From assembly GCA_001247695.2 (NCBI GenBank), contig LGRX02029050.1, positions 1 to 64,000 of the forward strand: a DNA stretch of 64,000 bases. The letters run 5' to 3'. A model generated the notes under the pieces. That model was not told where the DNA came from and ran no database searches. It saw only the letters and a list, made by a program, of their open reading frames with translations. Each line of letters begins with the position of its first letter. Within the stretch, counting starts at the first letter, position 1. This stretch comes from Cymbomonas tetramitiformis (taxonomy: Eukaryota; Chlorophyta; Pyramimonadophyceae; Pyramimonadales; Pyramimonadaceae). The translations under genes and the position numbers were made by a program. Below, in pieces: positions 56,101-64,000 of this stretch.

Positions 56101-59100
56101 GCCACGGGGACGCCAGGGTTTGGGGAGGGGTGTTGGGCAGTGCTGAGGGGTGTTGGGGACGCCAGGTGTTGGGGACGCTAGGTGTTGGGGAACGCTTGGT
56201 GTTGGGGGACGCTAGGTGTTGGGGAAGCCAGGTGTTGGGGGACGCTAGGTGTTGGGGGACGCTTGGTGTTGGGGACGTTAGGTGTTGGAGGACGCTAGGT
56301 GTTGGGGGACGCTAGGTGTTGGGGGACGCTAGGTGTTGGGGGACGCTAGGTGTTGGGGGACGCTAGGTGTTGGGGGACGCTAGGTGTTGGGGGACGCTAG
56401 GTGTTGGGGACGCCAGGTGTTGGTGTTGGGGGACGCTAGGTGTTGGGGGACGCTGTTAGTAAAACTTGCATTACTCGCCTTTCATGCCAAAAAGTGATGT
56501 AACCAGGCACGCTGATGCCGTAACACGTGTATTTTTGCCTTGCGGCAAAGCTCAGGGGGATCCGTTTTGCGTTTAGTGCTTTGGCAGCATGTGCAGTGCT
56601 TTGGCAGCATGTGAAGTGCTTCGGCAGCGCTGTGCAGGCGGTACACGGCACAGCCTATCGGCAAGCCCTCATTCGCTGGAGCGCGGGTTGACACCTGGCG
56701 GCCTTCCAACGCTGAGGCGCTCTTTGCGGCGATTTTTCCTGCATTTCTTTTTCTTTTTTATCCTGTAGGTCCTTCTCTCTTTCCAGCTCCAGCTCCTGAG
56801 GCAGCGGGGCGCAAGGGAGAAGGAAGAAGACGAGTAAAGAGTGAGCGGCGAGGCCTCTGATCGGAATGAGAGGCGAGCTTGCGAGGCACAAAATTGGTGC
56901 CAGCGAGGCCTCTGAGAGGCGAGGCTGTCAAGTACAGGCATCAGTCGAGAAGCAGAATGTGGCGGCTCGCGTTGTTGCAAGGGTCCGCCCGACCCGGCAC
57001 CGGGTGGTGCGGCGCGAAAAGCGCGGGGACGGGCACCTCTTTTTTTCTCTTTTGCTCCAGAGCCTTCTTCGAATAGAAGTTCACGGATCCGGACATGATG
57101 CAATACAGAGTATGACCCTTCTCGCCCTGCAGGGCAGCACCCCAATCACGTCAGCACTTGCACACTGGATTTGCAGCGGTCGCATCTGGCTCATGGGCAA
57201 TGGTCATGCCTGGCAGCCGCGAGCATATTGGCTCAGCTCCACTCAGGGTGTGTGAAGGGTGGGTGGCAGCAAAGGCGGACAAGGCCTCAGTGGGTCCAGC
57301 GGCAATCACTCAGCAGGTGAGGTGCGCAAGTGTATGCTAGAGGGGTGGGCCCTAACAGCAACGCCTCTTTTCCGTATGGCCGTGGAGCTCCTATCATGCC
57401 CAAAGTAGCAGCTACAACGCATCACTTGCTGACATCAGCTGCTTTGGGTCAAACCGGGTCAAACTCGAGCCCATGCGCACCACTCCATGGGTCAATAGGC
57501 TCCTCCATGGGTGCTTCACCAGCCACTACTGCCCCCCCTCACCACAGAAGAGATGGTCCAGGGGTGCTTCACCAGCCACTGCTGCCCCCTCACCACAGAA
57601 GAGATGGTCCAGAGGTGCTTCACCAGCCACTACTGCCCCCTCACCACAGGAGAGATGGTCCAGGGGTGCTTCACCAGCCACTGCTGCCCCTCACCACAGA
57701 ATAGATGGTCCAGGGGTGCTTCACAGCCACTACTGCCCCCTCACCACAGGAGAGATGGTCCAGGGGTGCTTCACCAGCCACTACTGCCCCCTCACCACAG
57801 AAGAGATGGTCCAGGGGTGCTTCACCAGCCACTACTGCCCGCTCACCACAGAAGAGATGGTCCAGGAGTGCTTCACCAGCCACTACTGCCCCCTCACCAC
57901 AGGAGAGATGGTCCAGGGGTGCTTCACCAGCCACTACTGCCCCCTCACCACAGGAGAGATGGTACTCTCACAACGTTGTCCTGCGCACCACGCGTTCGAG
58001 CCGTTCTGCCGTAGGCCGGTGTCGGGCAAAGCACGGGCAGGGCGCTGCCGGTAACATCCGGCAATGGGCTGCAGCAAGGAGCCGTTGCAGCAGGCCTTAG
58101 TGACTGCACCTCTCCCTGGGCCAGGATGAATTTCAGCAGCTCTCTACAAGCAGATCTCATCCCGACATGAAGCATGGCCGCCTGTAACGTGAGATTTGTC
58201 GACCAGATTCGCTCCTGCCGCGGCGCGGCTGAGGGTGTTGCAGCTGACGGAGCTTCCCTGGAAGTCGGGAAGGTGGCGCAACGCCCCATGCGCCGCTGCG
58301 GAGGCGGCTCAGCAGGGCCCCGGGCGCACCTCCTGACACAGCACTTTCCTCTGCGTGTACGTGGCGTACGTGACGGAACTAGACAGGTGCAGCGCCTGGC
58401 CCGTTGGCGCCCGCCGAGAGATGCACCTCAGCACCGGGTGGCGTCCACCAATAAGAGCCCGCTTCGACCCCGGGTGACGTCAGCCTCAGCTGCTGTTTTC
58501 ATCGTCACCCCGCTTGCGCCGACGGTCTGCGTGCGGGCGCACAGGGGAGACACCTGACCAAGCACCCTGAGCTCGCTGCAGCTATTCCGCTTCGAGCCGC
58601 TCTCAAGCCGCGGGCACGGCGGTGACACGTGGCGGCAAGAGAGAGCTTCGGGCCGAGGGGCCGCGGGAGGGCGCACGAATTGAGACGGGCAGTCTGAGAA
58701 AAAGGGGAACTCGAGAAGATAAGGGGTGAGCATGGCGCACATCTCGGTGGTGCGGTTTGTAGGCCTGGGAGAGCGCGCTCCGCGTGGTCAGTGGGGCCCC
58801 AGACGGCCAATGGGGGATACGCATTGGAACCGAGAGTGCGAATTGCGGTCAAGCGGGGGCTCTTCAGCGGGCAGCCACGAAGCCCCTCTGGCCTCACGAA
58901 TGGAGCTCAGGCGCGGGAGGCCCCTTCCGTGCTCGTTTGTGCGGTCCGCAGACATGACGCGCACGAATGGGAGAGACCGGCTGAAGAAAGAGAGGGCACG
59001 AAATGTGGATGCTTACGGTCCCGCCGCATCGTTGGATGCGCGGCGCGGGGGGGGGGCGCACGGCTCGCGTAGAATGCGCCGCATATCACGAATCTTCGAG

Positions 59101-59892
59101 GCTTCCGTTTCCCGCTGCACCATTTTCGACAAATTCGCTCCGTGCAGACCTTGCTGGACCTGTGTGAGGCAACATCTCGTGTGAAGTGCCACCAGTTGCG
59201 CATGCACATCCGACCCCCTGGCACGGCGGGGTATGAATCACGCCCGGGGGGGCCGACGATGGGGCTCGCCGGCGATTTTTTCTTTTCCATTTACGGTTGG
59301 TTGAGCTGCGTGTGGATGCGTTCGCACCGCGTCCGTTCGCGCCCAAAAGTCCGGGGCGAGAGGGCAGCGGCCAAGCTTTCCTGAACGAGCCCCAATAGTC
59401 TCGCACACAAGAAGACGTTGACGCACGATGCCCTGAGGGGATGGGAACAGAGGCCTCGACGAGTGTACGCACGTGAGCAGTGGTTGCCACTTCGAGGATG
59501 CTTGCCCTCCTCGCGGTTGGAACAAGATTTTGCAGCTGAATGTTCTCGGCACCGAAGAGCAGCTCGAAGCCTTGCGGGTCGATTGCCCGGATGGAGTCGG
59601 TGGGTTGTGGCATCCGAACGCAAACTTGCTCCGGATTCTTTTCGGTCTCAGGTGACCCAGCAGCTTGGCCCTTTCCCGTCAGAGTTGCGAGGTCCATTTT
59701 TAGGGACTCGAAGCCTGGGGAGGACTTACTCGGATGCCTCCTCATCGTCTCTCGCGCGGGCCGCTTCTTTTTCGTTTCACCTAAGCTTGGCTTGCGCGCA
59801 AGCCCAGAATTTTCCTCTGCGCTGGCGGCAGCCCCTGACGTGCTGCCGGGCGACTCGTCCCACATTTTGCCGGTGAAACAAATTCTTGACAA
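41150..59892 (-). CDS. Large multi-exon gene with four cyclic-nucleotide-binding domains
   Basis: A series of short minus-strand exons begins at ATG 59892 (MSRICFTGKMWDES, basic/Ser-rich, TKKKRPARE) and runs to about 41.15 kb. CNB pieces appear in the right order: CNB1 57.1-54.6 kb, a linker exon at 54.1 (DDLISLMKKMRTIVHNRDRA), CNB2 52.95-51.5, CNB3 51.2-49.2, CNB4 49.1-45.5. Later exons have no named domain but are clearly protein-like: 45.2 (FSRIVSDDVAVKQEHLMCMA), 44.6 (GIQDANRRDQELEDVSEA), 44.07-43.89 (KRLDTPLTVAQGRLLLHNNS), 42.99-42.85 (LPLLHVGAKVNLPDDPLGS), 42.13-42.0 and 41.52-41.29. CNB domains bind cAMP or cGMP and pass the signal to a partner; no kinase, channel or cyclase domain was seen. 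One gene or two adjacent ones cannot be settled by eye. Introns carry many minisatellites and an inverted-repeat element. Confidence 0.7.
42595..42660. repeat. 18-bp tandem repeat, about four units
   Basis: Units of gtatgacacgagggggag or gtataacacgagggggag, inside the large CNB gene. Confidence 0.85.
43085..43440. repeat. ~19-20-bp minisatellite, ~17 units
   Basis: Units of ccccactccaacgaaatatca with small length changes; intronic in the CNB gene between the 43.9 and 42.99 kb exons. Confidence 0.9.
44797..44915. repeat. 28-bp tandem repeat, about four units
   Basis: Units of aaatgtgaccatgaagggcc plus tggatcgc; intronic in the CNB gene. Confidence 0.9.
45590..48720 (-). CDS. CNB domain 4 exons (degenerate cassette)
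   Basis: After LLCE of the 48999-49235 exon, an exon near 48.72-48.62 continues GECRQLCTKESALEAITNGW. Others follow near 48.4-48.3, 47.55-47.48 (NKMLGYLQELMRNHIKLHK) and 47.06-46.94 (MRPKSKLQPLPPRNPAA). An exon near 46.70-46.56 reads IEVIAVGKGECIGAHATVNG, the cassette position. One near 45.65-45.57 reads PFTVYTEHECRFMVINGDNF, the last strands. The cassette lacks the ligand-binding Glu-Arg pair (GECIGAHATV), so this domain is more likely structural. Exon ends here are the least certain of the four domains. Confidence 0.55.
45861..46305. mobile_element. Foldback element with repeated arms
   Basis: The left arm 45861-46014 and right arm 46131-46283 are ~150-bp inverted repeats around a 116-bp spacer. 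Each arm contains two tandem copies of a ~80-bp unit (gatccgacggccgaggcg ... tcacttaggtgagttgag). The arms differ by few bases. No ORF. It lies in an intron of the CNB gene. Confidence 0.85.
48999..51208 (-). CDS. CNB domain 3 exons and start of domain 4
   Basis: Exon ~51208-51056 reads MEMMLPILMKSKLLRTAKEV and SGSNPFFKSL. Exon ~50592-50518 reads EVHRQLMQVAQYEKMDPDGV. Exon ~50290-50120 reads GEPGEAYYIIMRGVVGIHA and a charged helix. An exon near 49.57-49.47 holds the cassette SGQAFGELALEQDGTLRSGT. Exon 49235-48999 (79 codons, GAG acceptor side, GTACGG donor) holds TDFVVINKSDYDDVMKRFHH and then the first strands of the next domain (RHLVVVAERDPPSNVYLLCE). The domain 3 cassette keeps FGE and an Arg, close to the FGELAL...R of cAMP-kinase regulatory subunits (known family pattern), so binding is plausible. 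Confidence 0.75.
51525..52954 (-). CDS. CNB domain 2 exons
   Basis: Exon 52954-52811 (or to 52793) begins LPLKRTEDDLKFLVEMLKAH and ends RVMTLKRYEPGDP. Exon 52449-52354 is GQKGTKFFIILKGSLSVHV and onward. Exon 51677-51525 is AFGDCVKVLHAGDSLGERAL through ERQSTVIAQLHTELMVLKR. All three join in phase 0 and give a standard CNB order. The phosphate-binding cassette has the Glu (GER) and an Arg before the small-residue/Thr end (ERQSTV), so this domain could bind a cyclic nucleotide. The usual VxxQ after GDP is present in the genome (GTTTGTATACAG) just past the GT donor, which suggests an alternative non-GT splice six codon-thirds later. Confidence 0.75.
53450..53815. repeat. Two ~190-bp direct repeats, diverged
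   Basis: cctcacatcg...gaggcacgagaccggaaagag...ccgaagaggcagcacccgccagaaagg-type order (53450-53610) recurs at 53650-53815 with many substitutions. Intronic position between CNB domains 1 and 2. Confidence 0.75.
54566..57126 (-). CDS. CNB domain 1 exons
   Basis: Exon 57126-57037 (30 codons) starts GEKGHTLYCIMSGSVNFYSK, the central beta strands of a CNB fold. Exon 56795-56695 is a charged coiled linker (ELELEREKDLQDKKEKEMQE). An exon near 55.6 reads LVETVDRVSRKSVTQVIRDA. Exon 54730-54566 (55 codons) carries the cassette region CLGYETMIRALDVLDTTAV and the last strand VEMIVIQQ. The cassette keeps a Glu (GYE), but the position where ligand-binding domains have Arg before the small-residue/Thr end is not Arg (VLDTTAV). 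The charged insert inside the fold is unusual. Ligand binding is therefore doubtful. Confidence 0.65.
56155..56456. repeat. 18-bp minisatellite, ~16 units
   Basis: Units of ggacgctaggtgttgggg; homogeneous in the 3' half. Intronic in the CNB gene. Confidence 0.95.
57505..57962. repeat. 51-bp tandem repeat, nine units
   Basis: Units run gtgcttcaccagccactact, gccccctcaccacagaagag, atggtccaggg. The period is 51 bp (17 codons) apart from one- or two-base indels. Long stretches are open on both strands, but indels break every frame. Confidence 0.95.
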
Positions 59893-62800
59893 AACTGCAG
59901 CCTATATGGATGAAGGCGGATCGCAACGACCAAAGCCGCAAGGCACAGAGAAATAGAATATTCAACCTCGAGAATAAAGCGTTCTCCTTCAGGATTATGC
60001 GCTCAACGTCTGGAAGCGCAACAAGACGGCATAGGAACAAACAACACGAAGGAAATACTTAATTTTGGTTTTCGTTGAGCGCCAGGACTCTGACGTCTTA
60101 AGTGAATCGCGCGTGATACCCACTGCCTACCAGAAAGACACCCACAGGTATTCCTCTGGAACCAGTGAGGTTCTCACTATGTACAGAATAATTTCGCCGC
60201 ATGCTGTTCACCCAAGCCACAGATTGATGGAGAGAGCCTTTTGGTCAGACGTCACGATACAGAGGTGGATTTCGAGACAACAGCTCGCGTATTTCTGTGC
60301 GAAATATAATATATGTCTCGGGTATCGGCCAAATGCTCAGGCTGCACAAGCATCACAACGTCGAATCTGTGGACGGAAAGTCATTGCCATCACTATGACC
60401 ACGACCACCTCACAACAACAGCAACAACATCAACAACGGGGAGCATCCAACTGCATCTCCAGAGTCGAGAATTAGTATAAGTATATTGCGTCCTGTTGAG
60501 GTCTGTTGAATTTTTTACGTGAGATATGTTAAGATAGGTTTAGAATTGACGACTGTCGCGACAACGACAATAAATATAATCGACTGTTGATCCTTCGCTT
60601 GGCATTCTCCCATCACGGCGATGACGCGTCATCAGGGAGCCAGATCGTTTCTGAATTGCGATCGCAAGCGTCTGTTCATCTCCGGTGGTATCGCGATTCG
60701 ATATTTGGTTTGCCCCGATCCGATCATTACACATGAAGTTATGACCTATTTTTTCATTTCGTGTCGCTAATTGGCAAATGACGGGGTACTGTCATGTCAC
60801 GTCCTGGCTGCCATGCCATGCCATGCCATGCCATGCCATCGCATGCCAGGCCAAGACCATACAGTGTCACTGTACAGATGAGATCGGAGATGCGAGATGG
60901 AAGAGACACAGATTCATTCAGACGAGAGATTGAGTTTGAGATTAGATACCAAAAACGGAAAACCAAAGGAAAAGGTCCAAAGGATCTCTCACCGTCAACT
61001 CAAGTTCAGCTCACCCAAACCCTCCACCCTCGCCTGCTATTCCCGCTGTTCGAACACCTTTCAGTATTATCTGGGGACAAAGGTGAAATATGACGACTAT
61101 TCGACGCTTCACCTGTGACGATCTCTTCACCTTTAACAACGTCAACCTTGATGTGCTGACCGAGACGGTGCGAGGACATCTGTTAGAAACATGGTTGTTT
61201 TGTCTACTGACAACCCGAACTGATTCTTGGAGTGCGCATTCGTAAAAACAGTACAATATGCACTTCTACCTTCAGTATCTTGCGAAGTGGCCTGAGTATT
61301 ACCAAGCAGCGGAGGGACCTGGTGGTCAGTGTATGGGATATAGTACGCCCTCTTACACTCAGCTACCCCCTCTTACGCCTGGCCTGAGCACACTATGGCG
61401 GTACCTGAGTTTCGATGCAGAGATTCGATCACTTGCCCGTATACTTAAACGCCTGACCAAAACTCCGTTGCGCGACCATGAAGCCAAATAGATATCTGTA
61501 TACTCCCTCCGGAAGTATGTTGCGAGTTCCGTGTTGTTGAGGCAGTGTTGGCGCCAACAGTTATGGGAAAGGCTGAGGGGCAAGGAGATAACTGGCACGG
61601 ACACGTCACCGCTGTTACGGTAGGTCTCCTCTCGGAATACGACGTTTTCCCTGTTGAGCTGCGAGAGTGTTCTGGATTCTACACCTGAAGGCTTGGACTG
61701 AGATATGTATTCTGCGTTTGTTCGGTTGATTGTGTCAGTCTAAGGTCGGCGAAATTGTGCATCGTTGGCCAGGTTGCTCCAGAATTCCGGAGGCAACAGC
61801 TCGCTGCCAAATTAATGGATGGTCTTGAGGAAATCACAGACCAAAAGTACGATCGCCGATTCTTGTCTCAAGAACGTGCTCTCTCTCTCCGTCGTGCTTG
61901 GCATACGACTGTTCTGCACTCTATCTTGATTGTTTCTTTTACCTTCTGAAGACCATCCAACAGCAGGAAATTCGATAGGCTGATGGTGAATAATGGCATC
62001 GAGTATTACACAGTGTTGTGCACACATGGTTTGATGTTCCCGTTAACTCAGTTGGCAGGGCTTCTGCAGTTACGCTCAAGACTAGAACAATAATAAATCG
62101 CACGTCATCGAACCTCCCAAAGCAGAGGGTAAGGGGCTAGAGGGGAAGGGGCTAACGTTCTGTCATGGGACAGGCATAAAGGATACTTTGTCGATCTCTT
62201 TGTTCGGATATCTAACTCGGTAGCAATAGGGATGTATAAAAAGGTATGCAACGGTCAAATAGCGATTGTGCTTGTTTTTGCGCATCTCGCTTTCTCTTGG
62301 TAACTGCTATCCAACGCCGCAGTCTCAAGTTTTTTAAAAAGTTGTTGAACCGGTTCTCGAGGCGCTAAATCCAGTCCACTTGGGCTTCAGTTTGGATATT
62401 CCGTCTATCGCCAAGTAATAGGATATTACAGCGGAGAAGAAGACGCATACGGTAAGTGGCTTATGCAAGCTTTGTTTGTGAGAGCCGATCTCGCCAACAC
62501 ACCGAGTTATGTAGAAAATGTGACTGCAGTTGTGTTTGCCTGCCTTACGCGCCGTGCGTTGTTAACATACTTCCTGAGCATGCTTTCAAACACCCGGTAA
62601 GATCGAATTTTCCCGAGGAAAGATCATACTTTCCTGAGTTGCGCTCGGGGTGTGCGATGCTGCCTTCTGAGTTCGTGCCGTTACCTCTATTGGGGGGATA
62701 TGGCGATGTTCAGATATGCGAAAAGCAATGAGTCACGATGTTCACAAAAAGTCCATCATACCCTTGGAGCGACCTATATATCCGCACGAGCTTGAGTCAG

Positions 62801-63780
62801 ACTAGTACGGGCGCAACTCTGGGTCGGTGATATGAGACCTAAACTGCGGGATCAACGCAAATCTTCAGCTACATACCCTTCAATGCTGCTGGTTGCTTCT
62901 GTCGTGACTGATATGTTAGAGGAAGAATGCACACAATTTCTTTGGTGACTTCCAGTTGTTTTTGCAAGGCCGATGCTCGGCATGAAATAGGAGTGCATTG
63001 TGGACTGTGGGGCAATTTCCCCTGTTAAGAGGAAATATAACTTCGCCTTCTGATTACTTCAACCCTCCACTTCCTGAAAGGGAGCTTCCAAACGGAATGA
63101 GATAAAAGCACTAGTTGTAGGTTGTTCAGTGCCCTTGCCACAAGTCCGAAATAATCGTTTGTGCAAGGTTAGCATCGCGTGTGGAGCAGCATGTGCCGAG
63201 CAAATGTGTTTCGTACGGAATGACCACTTCGATGTATGCAACCCCCAATATTGACACTTGTCGCAGGTGGCACTCACTTTCGTTGGGAACACCCGTGCAC
63301 CTTCTGAAATCGATATATTGTGGTAAAGTGTAAGAGCAAATTCGTCCCTCTGTACCTTTTAGCGAATGAGCAACCCCCCCTAACGTCATCCAGTTTCTAG
63401 ACGACCGGGCACGACGTGAGCTTTCTCTCGCTTGAATATGTGAAAAGTGCATTTCGTCCTTTGGTTGGAAATGTAACTCCCTTGGATTTTGAATGAACTG
63501 CATAGGATGGACAATTTGGTTCATCAGGGACGGCACTTCGTGAGCCCATCTACAAACGTACCAGGCACAACCATGCAGGTGTAACTCAGTGAACTGAGGC
63601 GATGCGTTGAGCAAGCGAGTCTTGCACACGAGGAATCTCTAGAATTCATCGGTTGAGCGAAGATGCTTTATCTATACTAGCTTCGTCCATGTCTAGATTT
63701 CCACAAAGCCTCGAGGATTAGTGTCAATAGTTTTTGTAGTACATATGGTTTTCAGTATTTCCACTTGGATGATTGATCAG
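59893..63780. other. Stretch without supported gene
   Basis: Contains a (CCATG)n run at 60811-60840, a short CAA-rich tract near 60,410-60,440 and several ORFs of 60-167 codons (for example minus 63629-63126) with no domain I recognise. The region next to 59.9 kb should hold the promoter of the CNB gene. Confidence 0.4.
60811..60840. repeat. (CCATG)n microsatellite
   Basis: Five to six consecutive ccatg units followed by variants. Confidence 0.85.
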
Positions 63781-64000
63781 CATGTCCCTTCTTGTGGAGA
63801 GGGCTAACCCAAAGAAAACCAGGACCGCTAGTACGAACGGTGCAGGGGTCACCACTAAGCGGGTGGCGGCCAACGGGGCCAAATGCAAAACCAGAGCACC
63901 TCCAGCCGACGGCCGCGGGTCGCCAGCTGTAGGTCTCCGGCCGACCGATGCACGAGCTGGTCGAGAACATCCATAACATTGTGCATGCGGGCGCAACCGA
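63781..64000 (+). CDS. Partial ORF at the window edge, unknown
   Basis: ATG 63781 opens a basic Ala/Thr/Lys-rich frame (ERANPKKTRTASTNGAG) that stops at 63976. Another frame from ATG 63949 (MHELVENIHNIVHAGATE) is still open at the end of the window. A gtaggt donor at 63929 might link something downstream. No family recognised. Confidence 0.25.

Noticed and set aside
62038..62110. Second tRNA gene (gttaactcagttggcagg resembles an A box)
   Set aside because: No B box or T arm at a proper distance and no acceptor stem.

Overview
The window is nuclear-type DNA from a eukaryote with GT-AG spliced genes, most likely an alga or another protist. I cannot name the species. The evidence is many short in-phase exons, transposons of several classes (LTR, hAT-type, a possible CACTA relative and a Rep/HUH-type gene), satellites and nested foldback elements, and no bacterial operon structure. 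Base composition changes in blocks: about 41-60 kb is GC-rich, while 10.7-14 kb, 19-25 kb and 31-37 kb are AT-richer. All exon boundaries were read by eye from splice motifs and phase, without an RNA or homology search.

Layout. 0.2-2.6 kb: a 223-bp satellite, then a 180-bp/70-bp repeat module and strong hairpins. 3.4-10.7 kb: three small spliced or broken genes (minus 3464-4380, plus 5977-8295, minus 10324-10710) embedded in a repeat family built on CATGGACC/GGTCCATG, including a 1.4-kb array of 21-bp units; a tRNA-like locus lies at 5.8 kb. 10.7-13.7 kb: nested foldback/MITE elements. 14.3-19.4 kb: a minus-strand gene for an ankyrin + multi-WW adaptor-like protein, whose twelve exons can be read in phase. 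19.4-25 kb: no gene I can support well. 25.2-27.3 kb: a two-exon gene for a 641-aa protein with a LamG-like domain and regulatory beta-sandwich domains. 28.0-30.5 kb: a young gag-only LTR retrotransposon. 31-37 kb: tandem repeats, a (CAA)n tract, a CCACAATAT repeat family and a complete 269-bp hAT-type MITE with 8-bp target duplications.

37.7-40.1 kb holds what I consider the most unusual locus: a spliced gene with the three motifs of a Rep/HUH rolling-circle endonuclease, an acidic N-terminus, no visible SF3 helicase, and a frameshift exactly at an (AC)8 microsatellite. It may belong to the Rep-only eukaryotic transposons.

41-60 kb is read as one very large minus-strand gene (start near 59.9 kb) with 20 or more short exons and four cyclic-nucleotide-binding (CNB) domains. 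Only the second and third domains visibly keep both the Glu and the Arg of the phosphate-binding cassette. Its introns are full of minisatellites and contain a foldback element with arms of about 150 bp. 60-64 kb shows no convincing gene except a partial ORF running off the end.

How the pieces relate: the ankyrin/WW, LamG-like and CNB genes look like host genes (scaffolding, extracellular or surface binding, cAMP/cGMP sensing). The rest is mobile and repetitive DNA that has filled the space between them and entered their introns.
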